Part shown: piece after piece, positions 16,744-25,623 of the stretch | How positions within the stretch are numbered: position 1 is the first letter of the stretch | Layout of the letters: each line of letters opens with the position of its first letter | DNA from: an uncultured Clostridia bacterium | GTDB taxonomy: Bacteria > Bacillota > Clostridia > TANB77 > CAG-508 | Direction of reading: 5' to 3' | DNA length: 64,000 nt | Assembly (NCBI GenBank): GCA_934168305.1 | Contig: CAKPNF010000002.1 | Coordinates: 1-64,000, forward strand | Notes under the pieces: generated by a model | The model's database searches: none | The model's input: only the letters and a program-made list of their open reading frames with translations | What the model was told of the DNA's origin: nothing | Made by a program: the position numbers and the translations under genes

Positions 16744-17802
16744 TTATAGATTAAAATTAAAAAAAGGAAATATATTAATTGCGATAAAGGTATAAAATGC
16801 AGCCAAAAATCCATGTAATAATTTTCCATAAATATAAGGTTTTATTGACAAATCAGTTTTAGAAGTAATGCTCCACACTTGAAGAAGTACAGATAAACCA
16901 CCACATCCAAGTAAAAAAGCAGTAATAATAATATTAACAGAAATATGCTTAATATTAATACTGGAAATAAAACTAATACCATTAGTGATTTCTAATAAGC
17001 CAGTAATCAGTCCATAAATAAAAGAACTATCAAGATGTAAAAAATTAAAAATAGGTGTAAGCAATACAACTAAACTATTCAAAATACCACTGGCTCTTAA
17101 AATAGAAATTATACTAGAAAATATAACAACAAAACCACCAATCATAAGAATAGTAGAAATACTATTAGAAATGCTTTTTCCTAAAACTTCGCCCAAATTA
17201 GAAAGTGTAACATTTCTATGTTTTTTATAATTTGAATTTTTATTTCCAACATATTCAGGACTAGATGAATTAATCTTCCAAAATCTAAAAATAAATCCTA
17301 CAGTTATACAAGCTAAAATATGAGTAATTAATAACAATAATCCGATAGTTGAATTTCCAAAAATACTAATACCAACTGTTCCAATTATAAATAATGGACC
17401 AGAATTATTTGTAAAACTTAATAATCTTTCACATTCTTCTTTTGAACAAATATTATTTTCTCTAAAGTTGCAAGCTATTTTGGCACCAACAGGATAACCA
17501 CTAATTAACCCCATAATAAAAGAAAAAGCACCTTCACCTCTAATATTAAATAAAGGCTTCATTATTTTATTTAAAAATCTACCTATACTATTTACAAAAT
17601 TAGTATTCATTAAAAGCTCGGTTGCAACAAAAAATGGAAAAAGTGATGGTACAACAGAGTTGGCCCATAAAGATAATCCTTTTTTTATTGCAGGTAGATT
17701 GCTATTAGAAAATAAAAGTAGACTTGCTCCAAATGTTAAAAAGATTAGTGCAAAAATATTTCTTTTTAATTTTAATACTAAAAAATGACACTTCGAAAAC
17801 AT
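16744..17802 (-). CDS. ylbJ: Sporulation integral membrane protein YlbJ
   Basis: A 352-residue polytopic membrane protein on the minus strand, with about eight hydrophobic segments and the conserved GLISGYPVGAKIA and LLSFTNNSGPLFI motifs of YlbJ/nucleoside-recognition (Gate) proteins. YlbJ is required for spore formation in B. subtilis; its transported substrate is not established. The start near 17802 lacks a strong ribosome site in the 20 bases upstream, so a later start is possible. The 88-residue gene downstream may be co-transcribed. Confidence 0.85.
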   Translation of the reverse strand: MFSKCHFLVLKLKRNIFALIFLTFGASLLLFSNSNLPAIKKGLSLWANSVVPSLFPFFVATELLMNTNFVNSIGRFLNKIMKPLFNIRGEGAFSFIMGLISGYPVGAKIACNFRENNICSKEECERLLSFTNNSGPLFIIGTVGISIFGNSTIGLLLLITHILACITVGFIFRFWKINSSSPEYVGNKNSNYKKHRNVTLSNLGEVLGKSISNSISTILMIGGFVVIFSSIISILRASGILNSLVVLLTPIFNFLHLDSSFIYGLITGLLEITNGISFISSINIKHISVNIIITAFLLGCGGLSVLLQVWSITSKTDLSIKPYIYGKLLHGFLAAFYTFIAINIFPFFNFNL

Positions 17803-17902
17803 ATAATCACCATAATAAAATATATGAAATTTCTAAATAGAAAATCACTAAAAAAAAATTCCAAGAATAAAATATACAAAATATATAAGGAGGATATTTT
17901 GT

Positions 17903-19138
17903 ATGAGAAAAAAAGTAATAAAAATTTTAGGAATATTTTTAGTATTTACATTCACATTTATAACGTCAATATACGCAATAACACCGCAAAGTGAGCTAAA
18001 ATATCAAGGAATAGATGTAAGTGATTGGCAAGGATACATAAACTACAACCAAGTGAAAAATGACGGAATTGATATAGTATATATAAAAGCAAGTCAAGGA
18101 CAAACAATAAAAGATCCATATTTAGATTTAAATTACGAAAATGCAAAAGCAAATAATCTAAAAATAGGATTTTATCATTTTTTAACTGCAAAAAATACAG
18201 AAGAAGCAGAAAAAGAAGCAATATTTTTTTCATCAGTAATTTCAGGAAAACAAGTTGATTGTAAATTGGCACTAGATTATGAACAATTTAATGGTGTAGA
18301 TGTAGAAAAAATTAATCAGATAGCATTAGCATTTATGAAAAAAGTAGAAGAATTAACAAAAAAACAAGTAATTATTTACAGTGATTTATACAATAGCAAA
18401 AATACATTTAATAGTGAAGTAGCAAATACTTCAGAATTATGGCTTGCATATTATGGAGATTACAGAAATCTAGAAAACGAAAACACAAGTTGGCAGTATT
18501 TTATAGGAACTCAATATACAGATGAAGGAAGAATTGCGGGTGTCAGTGGAAATGTTGATAGAGATATTTTTACAGACAACATATTTTTAAGTGATACAAC
18601 TGAAATTCCAAATATAGAAAATCCAAACAGTAGTAATAATACAGAGACTGTATATTATACAGTAAAAAGAGGAGACACTTTAAGTAAAATCGCAACAATA
18701 TATGGAACAACTGTTAAAGAAATTGCCCAAATAAATGAAATTCAAAATGTAAATTTAATATATCCTGGTCAGGTATTACGAATTTTAGTAAATTCAAATG
18801 TACATGGTAGTGAAAGTAATGCTACGGGAAAAACTTATTATACAATAAGAAGAGGAGATACGTTATCAAGAATTGCATTAAGATATGGTGTTAGCGTACA
18901 AAATATTGTTAATTGGAACAATATACAAAATCCAAATCTTATCTATCCAGGTCAAAGAATTATAATATATGGAACATATAATACAACGCCAAACAGATAT
19001 TATTACTATACAGTGCAGAGGGGAGATTCACTATGGAGAATCGCTAGGAGATATGGAGTAAGTGTAAGATGGATTGCAAGATTGAATGGTATTAGAAATC
19101 CAAATTTAATTTATCCAGGTCAAATCTTAAAAATATGA
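17903..19138 (+). CDS. Secreted GH25 lysozyme with three LysM repeats
   Basis: A 411-residue protein with a start after AAGGAGG. A signal peptide (about 1-25) is followed by a glycoside hydrolase family 25 domain (about 33-225) with GIDVSDWQG, KLALDYEQF holding the catalytic acids, and a C-terminal NVDRDIF. Three LysM repeats follow (each with YYT(V/I)(K/R/Q)RGD(T/S)L and NLIYPGQ), separated by Ser/Asn/Thr-rich linkers. It should cut peptidoglycan glycan strands outside the cell. Gene is monocistronic, or weakly linked to the 19187 gene. Confidence 0.93.
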   Translation: MRKKVIKILGIFLVFTFTFITSIYAITPQSELKYQGIDVSDWQGYINYNQVKNDGIDIVYIKASQGQTIKDPYLDLNYENAKANNLKIGFYHFLTAKNTEEAEKEAIFFSSVISGKQVDCKLALDYEQFNGVDVEKINQIALAFMKKVEELTKKQVIIYSDLYNSKNTFNSEVANTSELWLAYYGDYRNLENENTSWQYFIGTQYTDEGRIAGVSGNVDRDIFTDNIFLSDTTEIPNIENPNSSNNTETVYYTVKRGDTLSKIATIYGTTVKEIAQINEIQNVNLIYPGQVLRILVNSNVHGSESNATGKTYYTIRRGDTLSRIALRYGVSVQNIVNWNNIQNPNLIYPGQRIIIYGTYNTTPNRYYYYTVQRGDSLWRIARRYGVSVRWIARLNGIRNPNLIYPGQILKI

Positions 19139-19152
19139 ATAAAAATATAAAA

Positions 19153-19186
19153 AAAGCACATGCTTAAAATGGGAGGCATGTGTTTT
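19153..19186 (+). terminator. Hairpin whose loop holds the next gene's ribosome site
   Basis: AAAGCACATGC (19153-19163) pairs with GCATGTGTTTT (19176-19186, one G-T), followed directly by the ATG at 19187. The GGGAGG site (19171-19176) lies at the loop edge. It may end lysozyme transcripts and also modulate translation of the small gene. Confidence 0.45.
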
Positions 19187-19348
19187 ATGATAAATAATAA
19201 AAACGATATAATAGACGATTTAGATGAGGGAGAGGATTCAACAAAATATGGAGAATTTGTTACATCATATTTTGCTTGGGTACCATTATCCAAGCAAAAA
19301 GAAAAAGTAAAAAAATTAGAAAATATAACAAAAAAGAAAGAAAAATAA
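19187..19348 (+). CDS. Small acidic/basic protein, unknown
   Basis: A 53-residue protein starting at ATG 19187, 10 nt after GGGAGG; an in-frame ATG at 19160 lies inside the hairpin. The N-terminal half is acidic (DDLDEGED), then comes a short hydrophobic YGEFVTSYFAWVPL stretch and a Lys-rich tail. Not recognised. It precedes the CtsR operators. Confidence 0.45.
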   Translation: MINNKNDIIDDLDEGEDSTKYGEFVTSYFAWVPLSKQKEKVKKLENITKKKEK

Positions 19349-19376
19349 AGATAAAACAAGAAAAAGACAAAATAAA

Positions 19377-19403
19377 GGTCAATAAAAGTCAGAAAAGGTC
19401 AAA
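19377..19403 (+). promoter_or_regulatory. Upstream CtsR operator, three heptads
   Basis: GGTCAAT, AGTCAGA and GGTCAAA, each separated by three A. CtsR binds tandem (A/G)GTCAAA heptads spaced by 3 nt. Three in a row extends the usual two-heptad site. Confidence 0.75.
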
Positions 19404-19411
19404 AAACAAAA

Positions 19412-19439
19412 TTGAAATATTTAAAAAAGTAAGTATAAT
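19412..19439 (+). promoter_or_regulatory. Promoter of the ctsR-mcsA-mcsB-clpC operon
   Basis: TTGAAA (19412-19417), 16-nt spacer, TATAAT (19434-19439), flanked on both sides by CtsR heptads. Confidence 0.75.
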
Positions 19440-19448
19440 ATAAATATA

Positions 19449-19465
19449 GGTCAAAGAAAGTCAAA
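19449..19465 (+). promoter_or_regulatory. Downstream CtsR operator
   Basis: GGTCAAA-GAA-AGTCAAA matches the CtsR consensus exactly. It covers the expected transcription start, so bound CtsR should block initiation until heat or protein stress. Confidence 0.85.
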
Positions 19466-19521
19466 GACAAAAATATAAAAACCGCACAAAAAGACAAAAA
19501 AATTAAGAGGAGGCTGATAAA

Positions 19522-19971
19522 ATGAGAATGTCAGATGTAATAGAAGATTTTATAAAGGATTTATTTGATGAAGATGAGAGTGACTTAATAGAGATACAAA
19601 GAAATGAATTAGCACAGCATTTTAATTGCGTACCATCACAAATAAATTATGTAATATCAACAAGATTTAAACCATCACAAGGATACTATGTAGAGAGCAA
19701 AAGAGGTGGCGGTGGAAACATCAAAATAAAAAAAATAAGCAATACAAAATCAGATTATGTAATGCATATAATAAATAATATAGGAAAAACAATTACTGTA
19801 AATGACATAGACATTTTATTAAGTGACTTTTTAACATACAACATAATTACAAAGCAAGAAGCAAAACTTTTAAAAGTAGCAACAAGTGATAATGTCTTAA
19901 AATTAGATAAAGATATTAAAGATGAGGTGCGTGCTAGAATATTTAAAAATATGTTATTAAATATAGAATAA
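19522..19971 (+). CDS. ctsR: Transcriptional repressor CtsR
   Basis: A 149-residue dimeric repressor of class III heat-shock genes. The start is ATG 19522 after AGAGGAGG; an alternative ATG lies two codons in. The N-terminal winged helix-turn-helix shows IEIQRNELAQHFNCVPSQINYVI, then the glycine-rich wing RGGGG that senses temperature, and a C-terminal dimerisation domain. It is the first gene of the ctsR-mcsA-mcsB-clpC order found in many Firmicutes and controls its own promoter. Confidence 0.95.
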   Translation: MRMSDVIEDFIKDLFDEDESDLIEIQRNELAQHFNCVPSQINYVISTRFKPSQGYYVESKRGGGGNIKIKKISNTKSDYVMHIINNIGKTITVNDIDILLSDFLTYNIITKQEAKLLKVATSDNVLKLDKDIKDEVRARIFKNMLLNIE

Positions 19972-19993
19972 AATATTAGAAGGAGTGATTAAT

Positions 19994-20545
19994 ATGTTAT
20001 GTGAAAATTGTGGAAAAAGAGAAGCAAATGTTAGATATTCAGAAAATATCAATGGAGTAAAAAAGGAGATGCATTTATGCGAAGAATGTAGTCAAAAATT
20101 AGGAATATCTTCTAAAATGGATTTTAGTATGCCATCATTAGATATACCAAGTTTTTTCGGAAGTTTCTTAGAAGACTTCAGTACACCTGAATTTATGCCA
20201 TTTTTAAATGAAGTAAAACAATTAACTTGTGATAGTTGTGGTTCAACATTCGATGATATAATAAATACAGGTAGATATGGATGTGCAAATTGCTATGATA
20301 TTTTTGAGGATAGAATGGATCCGATATTAAAAAAATTGCAAGGTGCTAACAGACATAATGGTAGATTAGGAAAAATATCAGATAATAAAATGAAATTTAA
20401 AGAAGATAAAAAAGCAGAAAAAGAAGAAAATAAAACAGAGAATAAATTAGGAAAATTACAAGAAGATTTAAAAACAGCAATAAAAGAAGAAAGATACGAA
20501 GATGCAGCTAAAATAAGAGACGAAATCAAGAAAATGTCAAAATAA
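19994..20545 (+). CDS. mcsA: McsA, zinc-finger/UVR activator of McsB
   Basis: A 183-residue protein starting at ATG 19994, 8 nt after AAGGAG; an upstream GTG at 19985 overlaps that site. Four CxxC pairs (CENC, CEEC, CDSC, CANC) bind zinc. A charged linker leads to a C-terminal UVR domain (LQEDLKTAIKEERYEDAAKIRDEI in two turns). In other Firmicutes McsA activates the arginine kinase McsB and helps deliver substrates to ClpC. Confidence 0.93.
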   Translation: MLCENCGKREANVRYSENINGVKKEMHLCEECSQKLGISSKMDFSMPSLDIPSFFGSFLEDFSTPEFMPFLNEVKQLTCDSCGSTFDDIINTGRYGCANCYDIFEDRMDPILKKLQGANRHNGRLGKISDNKMKFKEDKKAEKEENKTENKLGKLQEDLKTAIKEERYEDAAKIRDEIKKMSK

Positions 20546-20618
20546 AGGCATTTTCTTAATTTCAAATGGACAAGTAAAAAATACATAAAATCAATATTGT
20601 TGAAAGGAAGTTGAAAAA

Positions 20619-21629
20619 ATGAATTGGTATTTACAAAGTGGAAAAGAATCAGATGTAGTAACAAGTACAAGAATAAGATTTGCAAGAAATCTACCAGAAT
20701 TCAAATTTAATTTAAAAGACAAAAAAGATATAGAAAAACTAAAATACAAAATAAAAGAAAATGTATATACAATAGGATATGGGCTAAAATATTTAGAACT
20801 AAAAGATATGGACGATATCACAAAAATGAGTTTAGTAGAAAAAAACTTAATAAGTCCAGAATACGCAATGCATAACGAAAATGGTGCAATATTAATAAAT
20901 GATGAAGAGAATATCTGTATAATGATAAATGACGAAGACCATCTAAAAATTCAAGTATTCAGTAGTGGTTTAGAACTAGAAAATACATTAAATTATGCAA
21001 TAGAGTTAGACCAAAAAATTGAAGAAGTTTTGGGATATGCAACAAGCAAAAAATATGGATATTTAACAAGTTTACCAACAAATTGTGGTACAGGCTTAAA
21101 AGCATCTGTAATGGTTCATTTACCATCACTTACAATAACTAAAAATATCAATAAAGTATTTTATACAATAAACAATTTTGGTGTAAATATTGTTGGGGCA
21201 TATGGAGAAAACAGCAAAGAACTTGGAGATGTTTTCCAAATTTCTAATAAGAGAACATTAGGTGTTACAGAACAAGAAATAGTTGAAAATATCAAAGTGG
21301 TTACAGAAAAATTAATTGAGCAAGAAAGAAAAGCAAGAAAGTTTTTAGCAAAAGATACAATTGAGTTAGAAGATACAATATACAGAAGTTATGGATTGTT
21401 AAATAATTGTAGAAAGATATCTTTGGAAGAAGCTCAGAAGTTGATTTCAAATGTTAAGATGGGTACAGATTTGGGAATCTTAAAAGAAGTTAATGATAGC
21501 AAGATTCAGCAATTGATTTTATATACTAAACCTGCAAATATGCAGAAGTATTTAGGTGAACAATATGAACCATTGGAGAGAAATATAAAAAGAGCAGAGG
21601 TTATTAAGAAAATAATTAATGAAAAATAA
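20619..21629 (+). CDS. mcsB: Protein-arginine kinase McsB
   Basis: A 336-residue phosphagen-kinase-fold enzyme that phosphorylates arginines to mark proteins for ClpCP. The start is ATG 20619 after AAAGGAAG. Nucleotide-binding arginines are in TSTRIRFARN, and the catalytic region contains LTSLPTNCGTGLKASVMVHLP. The last residues (after position 21604) differ from a displaced copy of the gene's own 3' end found at 22086-22139, so the C-terminus appears to have been replaced when the adjacent cassette arrived. Confidence 0.93.
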   Translation: MNWYLQSGKESDVVTSTRIRFARNLPEFKFNLKDKKDIEKLKYKIKENVYTIGYGLKYLELKDMDDITKMSLVEKNLISPEYAMHNENGAILINDEENICIMINDEDHLKIQVFSSGLELENTLNYAIELDQKIEEVLGYATSKKYGYLTSLPTNCGTGLKASVMVHLPSLTITKNINKVFYTINNFGVNIVGAYGENSKELGDVFQISNKRTLGVTEQEIVENIKVVTEKLIEQERKARKFLAKDTIELEDTIYRSYGLLNNCRKISLEEAQKLISNVKMGTDLGILKEVNDSKIQQLILYTKPANMQKYLGEQYEPLERNIKRAEVIKKIINEK

Positions 21630-22117
21630 AAAAGCCCCTATGGAAGCGGGCATTAAGGTTATGATACTTTTTCAGCTAAAGCAGTTAAAAAAGTATGAGC
21701 TACTTTGGAATCAAATGTAGTATAAATAAAAAATAAACATTTATACATTGAAGCAATAATAATTGGAGAAGATAGTTGATTGTAGTCATCCCAATCTAGA
21801 TGATTAGAACTCCAACAATGAACAAGTATCTTTACAATGTCAGGATTTGCAAAAGTATAAATCATATCCGCACAAGCCGTAATGCTATCATGGGAAGATT
21901 TAAATAAAGTTTGCATTTCATCACAAACAGCAGATATTAACCGAAGTAGCTCCTTTGCATCATTAATAAGCTTCTCTTCATTTTCCATAATATTTCCTCC
22001 TTGATAGAGATGACAAAAAAGTCATCAATTAATAATGTTTCATGAATTGATTATAAAACAATAGACGTAAAATGTCAATAAAGCTTTGGAGAGAAATATA
22101 AAAAGAGCAGAGGTTAT
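21573..22117. repeat. Direct repeat of the mcsB 3' end bracketing an inserted cassette
   Basis: The 32 bases 21573-21604, inside mcsB, recur exactly at 22086-22117. The downstream copy continues as a former mcsB end encoding LERNIKRAEVIKKIMSI and a stop at 22137-22139. The 513-bp unit between repeat starts holds the minus-strand gene 21659-21988. The arrangement looks like insertion at the mcsB 3' end with restoration of the reading frame. Confidence 0.85.
21659..21988 (-). CDS. Imported cassette gene between mcsB and clpC, unknown function
   Basis: A 109-residue protein on the minus strand, with AAGGAGG eight bases before ATG 21988. It is mostly helical, with several Cys and Trp residues (MIYTFANPDIVKILVHCWSS region) and no clear membrane segment or known motif. 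It runs against an otherwise conserved operon and sits between direct repeats of the mcsB end. It also contains an in-frame CGG codon (in ELLRLIS), which native genes here avoid. All three points indicate recent acquisition. Transcription opposes clpC. Confidence 0.6.
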   Translation of the reverse strand: MENEEKLINDAKELLRLISAVCDEMQTLFKSSHDSITACADMIYTFANPDIVKILVHCWSSNHLDWDDYNQLSSPIIIASMYKCLFFIYTTFDSKVAHTFLTALAEKVS

Positions 22118-22128
22118 AAAAAAGATAA

Positions 22129-22159
22129 TGTCCATTTAAGAAACGTCCCTAAAAGGACA
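22129..22159. repeat. Palindromic repeat family E before clpC
   Basis: TGTCC (22129-22133) pairs with GGACA (22155-22159) around an ACGTCCCTA core. It shares the GGGAC/GTCCC core with the other families. Confidence 0.5.
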
Positions 22160-22186
22160 AAAAATTAATGAAAGAGGTGAATTAAA

Positions 22187-24685
22187 ATGACATACAAATT
22201 TACAAATAGAGCAAATAAAGCAATAGAAATTGCAAATGATATAGCCTTAGAACTAGGACATAGCTACATAGGAACAGAACATGTATTATATGGACTAGCT
22301 AAAGAGGGCAATGGAATAGCATCAAAAGTATTAGAAAATCAAAATGTAACAGCAGATGATATTCTAAATAAAATTGAAGAATTAATTGGTAGAGATGAGC
22401 CAATTGAAAATATTGTTGACTTTACACCAAGAACAAAAAGAGTTGTAGAATCAGCATTTATAGAAGCAAGAAAACTAGGATATAATTTTATAGGAACAGA
22501 ACATCTTCTAATAGGAATATTAAGAGAAGGAGATTGCATAGCAGCAAAGATTTTACTAGATTTAAATGTAAATATTCCCAAATTATATAATGAAATTATA
22601 AAAGTAATAAATGAAGGAGAGGATAATCAAGGAGAAGAAGAATCTGCAAACTATTCAAACGGATCAAAAAGAAGAGGAAAAGGAAGTTATAATCAAACAC
22701 CAACATTAAATCAATTTGGAGAAGATTTAACCAAAAAGGCAGAAGAAGGCAAACTTGACCCAATCATAGGAAGAAAAGAAGAAATAGAAAGAGTTATACA
22801 AATCCTATCTAGAAGAACAAAAAATAACCCATGTTTAATTGGTGAACCTGGTGTTGGTAAAACAGCAGCAGTTGAAGGGTTAGCTCAAAAAATAGTTTCA
22901 GGAGATGTTCCAGAGATTCTAAAAGATAAAAGAGTTGTAACACTTGATATTTCTGGAATGGTTGCAGGTGCAAAATATAGAGGTGATTTTGAAGAAAGAA
23001 TAAAAAAAGCACTTAATGAGGTAAAAAAAGCAGGAGATATTATTCTTTTCATAGACGAAATTCATACAATAGTTGGTGCAGGAGCAGCAGAAGGAGCAAT
23101 AGATGCAGCAAATATCTTAAAACCATTATTAGCAAGAGGAGAAATTCAATTAGTTGGTGCAACTACTTTAAATGAATATAGAAAATTTATTGAAAAAGAT
23201 GCAGCATTGGAAAGAAGATTTAGTCCAGTTACTGTAAATGAACCATCAGAAAAAGATACGGTTTTGATTTTAAAAGGAATTAGGGATAAATATGAAGCAC
23301 ATCATAATGTAAAAATTACAGATGAGGCGATAGAAGCTGCTGTTCAATTATCAATTAGATATGTAAATGATAGATTTTTACCTGACAAAGCAATAGATTT
23401 AATAGACGAAGCGGCATCACGTGCAAGATTAAAAACATTTACAGAACCAGATAATTTAAAACAAATGCAAGAAGATATTGAAAAAATAAAAAATGAAAAA
23501 GAAGAAGCGGTTATAAATCAAAAATTCGAAAAGGCAGCAGAGTTAAGAGACAAAGAAAAGTCTTTAAAAGAAAAATTTGAAAAAGAACAAAATAAGTGGA
23601 AAAATAAAAATACAAAATCAATAGTTACTATAACAGAAGAGAATATAGCCGAAGTTATAGCTAGTTGGACAGGTATTCCTGCTAAAAAAATAACAGAAGA
23701 TGAAAATGAAAAGTTAAAAAATCTTGAAAAAGAATTGCATAAAAGAGTAGTAGGACAAAATGAAGCAGTAGAAGCAGTTGCAAAAGCAATAAGAAGAGGA
23801 AGAGTTGGCTTAAAAGACCCAAAAAGACCAATAGGTTCATTCCTATTTTTAGGACCAACAGGTGTTGGAAAAACAGAACTTTCAAAGGCCTTGGCAGAAG
23901 TATTATTTGGTGATGAAAATGCAATGGTCAGAGTAGATATGTCAGAATTTATGGAACCACATTCAGTATCTAAATTAATAGGAGCCCCTCCAGGATATGT
24001 AGGTTTTGACGATGGTGGTCAATTAACTGAAAAAATAAGAAGAAAACCATATTCAGTAATATTATTTGATGAAATAGAAAAAGCACATCCAGATGTAATG
24101 AATATGTTACTTCAAATTCTTGAAGATGGTAGATTAACAGACAGCCAAGGAAGAACAGTAAACTTCAAAAATACAGTAATAATAATGACATCAAATTTAG
24201 GAGCAAGATTAATTACAGACAAAAAACATTTAGGATTCACAAATTCATCAAACTTATCAAATACATCAAATGAAGAAAACAAATCAATAGATGTACAAAA
24301 AGAATATGAAGAAACAAAAAAAGAAGTAATGGCAGAATTGAAAAAAGAATTAAGACCTGAATTTATAAATCGTATTGATGAAATTATTGTATTCCATAAG
24401 TTAAATGATAATGAAATTGGTCAAATTATTGATATAATGTTAAAAGAAGTTGTTAATAGATTAAAAGAACAAAAATATGATATCGAATTAGAACCAGAAG
24501 TTAAAGAAATGGTTGCTAAAGAAGGAATTGACAAAAACTTTGGTGCAAGACCATTAAGAAGAACGATTCAAAATTTAGTTGAAGATAAACTAGCTGAAGA
24601 AATTTTAGATGGTAAATTAAATAAAGGTAAATTAGCAAAATTCACTGTAAAGGATGGAAAGATGAGACAAGTGGGACAGTCCTAA
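22187..24685 (+). CDS. clpC: ATP-dependent Clp protease ATPase subunit ClpC
   Basis: An 832-residue AAA+ unfoldase. Two Clp N repeats (about 1-145) precede the first AAA module (GEPGVGKT, FIDEIHTIVGAG), a middle UVR/coiled-coil region (KFEKAAELRDKE), and the second AAA module (GPTGVGKTE, ILFDEIEKAHPDV), ending with the D2 small domain. It partners with ClpP and the McsA/McsB system to degrade phosphoarginine-tagged proteins. The final codons (MRQVGQS) and the stop lie inside a family A palindrome, so the repeat has supplied the protein's C-terminus. Confidence 0.96.
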   Translation: MTYKFTNRANKAIEIANDIALELGHSYIGTEHVLYGLAKEGNGIASKVLENQNVTADDILNKIEELIGRDEPIENIVDFTPRTKRVVESAFIEARKLGYNFIGTEHLLIGILREGDCIAAKILLDLNVNIPKLYNEIIKVINEGEDNQGEEESANYSNGSKRRGKGSYNQTPTLNQFGEDLTKKAEEGKLDPIIGRKEEIERVIQILSRRTKNNPCLIGEPGVGKTAAVEGLAQKIVSGDVPEILKDKRVVTLDISGMVAGAKYRGDFEERIKKALNEVKKAGDIILFIDEIHTIVGAGAAEGAIDAANILKPLLARGEIQLVGATTLNEYRKFIEKDAALERRFSPVTVNEPSEKDTVLILKGIRDKYEAHHNVKITDEAIEAAVQLSIRYVNDRFLPDKAIDLIDEAASRARLKTFTEPDNLKQMQEDIEKIKNEKEEAVINQKFEKAAELRDKEKSLKEKFEKEQNKWKNKNTKSIVTITEENIAEVIASWTGIPAKKITEDENEKLKNLEKELHKRVVGQNEAVEAVAKAIRRGRVGLKDPKRPIGSFLFLGPTGVGKTELSKALAEVLFGDENAMVRVDMSEFMEPHSVSKLIGAPPGYVGFDDGGQLTEKIRRKPYSVILFDEIEKAHPDVMNMLLQILEDGRLTDSQGRTVNFKNTVIIMTSNLGARLITDKKHLGFTNSSNLSNTSNEENKSIDVQKEYEETKKEVMAELKKELRPEFINRIDEIIVFHKLNDNEIGQIIDIMLKEVVNRLKEQKYDIELEPEVKEMVAKEGIDKNFGARPLRRTIQNLVEDKLAEEILDGKLNKGKLAKFTVKDGKMRQVGQS

Positions 24686-24702
24686 TTTGTCTCATCTTTT
24701 TT
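24663..24702 (+). repeat. Palindromic repeat family A at the clpC stop, acting as terminator
   Basis: A 32-nt copy (24663-24694) with TGAGACA, GGGACAGTCC and TGTCTCA, followed by CTTTTTT. It contains the clpC stop codon and forms a hairpin with a T tract. Confidence 0.8.
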
Positions 24703-24722
24703 GTCGAAAAAAGTCAAATAAC

Positions 24723-24750
24723 TTTACTAATTTGAAAGTTATGGTATAAT
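24723..24750 (+). promoter_or_regulatory. Promoter for the 24845 gene
   Basis: TTTACT (24723-24728), 16-nt spacer, and TATAAT (24745-24750) preceded by TGG, an extended -10. Confidence 0.55.
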
Positions 24751-24844
24751 TTTATAAAAAATATTCCAAATGTTAATATATAAATATTTAGAATAATTTA
24801 TTTTTAAATTTTACTAATTTTAATAAAATTGAGGAGACAAGAAA

Positions 24845-25546
24845 ATGCCTAATTGGGGAGAACATTTATTAATAGCTAATAAAATATTAAAAAAGATAAA
24901 AACAGATGAAAATTTATTCCTTTTCGGAAATATATTACCAGATGTACAAGATGGATACTTAGTAAAAGATATATCTAACATACAGCCACATAAAACAAAT
25001 CATTTTGATTTAAACGGAGAAAATTATAATCCTAATAATAAAAAAGAATATGAAATTTTTTACGAAATGTATGCAAACAAAATGGACAATCCTATAATAA
25101 TGGGATATTTATCACATTTAATAACAGACTCATTATGGAATGAAACATTTTATGGTGAAAAATGTGTAAAGGAGAATAATAAAATAATTGGATTTATAAA
25201 TAAAAACAATGAATTAGTTAAAACAGACAGATTAGGGTTGAGAAAAAATAAACAAAAAGACTTTAAGGCTTTTCAATATTATATTTATAAAAATTATAGT
25301 ATGAAGATGCCTGAATTTAGTGTTGCCATATCAAAAAATGCTAATGTTATTGATGTTATTAATATAAATGATGAAGATGTTAAAAAGGTTGTTAAGTATA
25401 TAAATGAGACTAAACAAGATGCAATTAATCAAAGTCAAGAAATGCAAATATTTAAAATAGAAGAATTAGAAAAACTGGTTGATGATACAGTTGATTTTAT
25501 TTGCTGTTTCTTAAAGACAGTGAAATCTTTTAAATCAGGATTATAA
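24845..25546 (+). CDS. Zinc-dependent phospholipase C-like protein
   Basis: A 233-residue protein starting at ATG 24845 after GAGGAG. The N-terminal MPNWGEHLLIANKI, then FGNILPDVQDG, a PHKTNHF segment and GYLSHLITDSLWN give the spaced His/Asp ligands seen in the zinc-dependent phospholipase C / S1-P1 nuclease fold. There is no signal peptide, so it may be cytosolic, unlike secreted toxins of this fold. It has its own promoter, and no neighbours suggest a pathway. The fold call rests on motif spacing; the substrate is unknown. Confidence 0.55.
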   Translation: MPNWGEHLLIANKILKKIKTDENLFLFGNILPDVQDGYLVKDISNIQPHKTNHFDLNGENYNPNNKKEYEIFYEMYANKMDNPIIMGYLSHLITDSLWNETFYGEKCVKENNKIIGFINKNNELVKTDRLGLRKNKQKDFKAFQYYIYKNYSMKMPEFSVAISKNANVIDVININDEDVKKVVKYINETKQDAINQSQEMQIFKIEELEKLVDDTVDFICCFLKTVKSFKSGL

Positions 25547-25588
25547 ATGGATATAATATGTGGAAATTAACAAATTTTCCCAAAATGC

Positions 25589-25617
25589 TTGATATTTTTT
25601 ATATAATGTAGTATACT
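25589..25617 (+). promoter_or_regulatory. rpsO promoter
   Basis: TTGATA (25589-25594), 17-nt spacer, TATACT (25612-25617), giving a leader of about 80 nt. Confidence 0.7.
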
Positions 25618-25623
25618 ATTAAA

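Noticed and set aside
17785..17994. Plus-strand ORF overlapping the ylbJ start and the lysozyme start
   Set aside because: It overlaps the signal peptide of the lysozyme gene in another frame, has no ribosome site and low-complexity Lys/Asn content.
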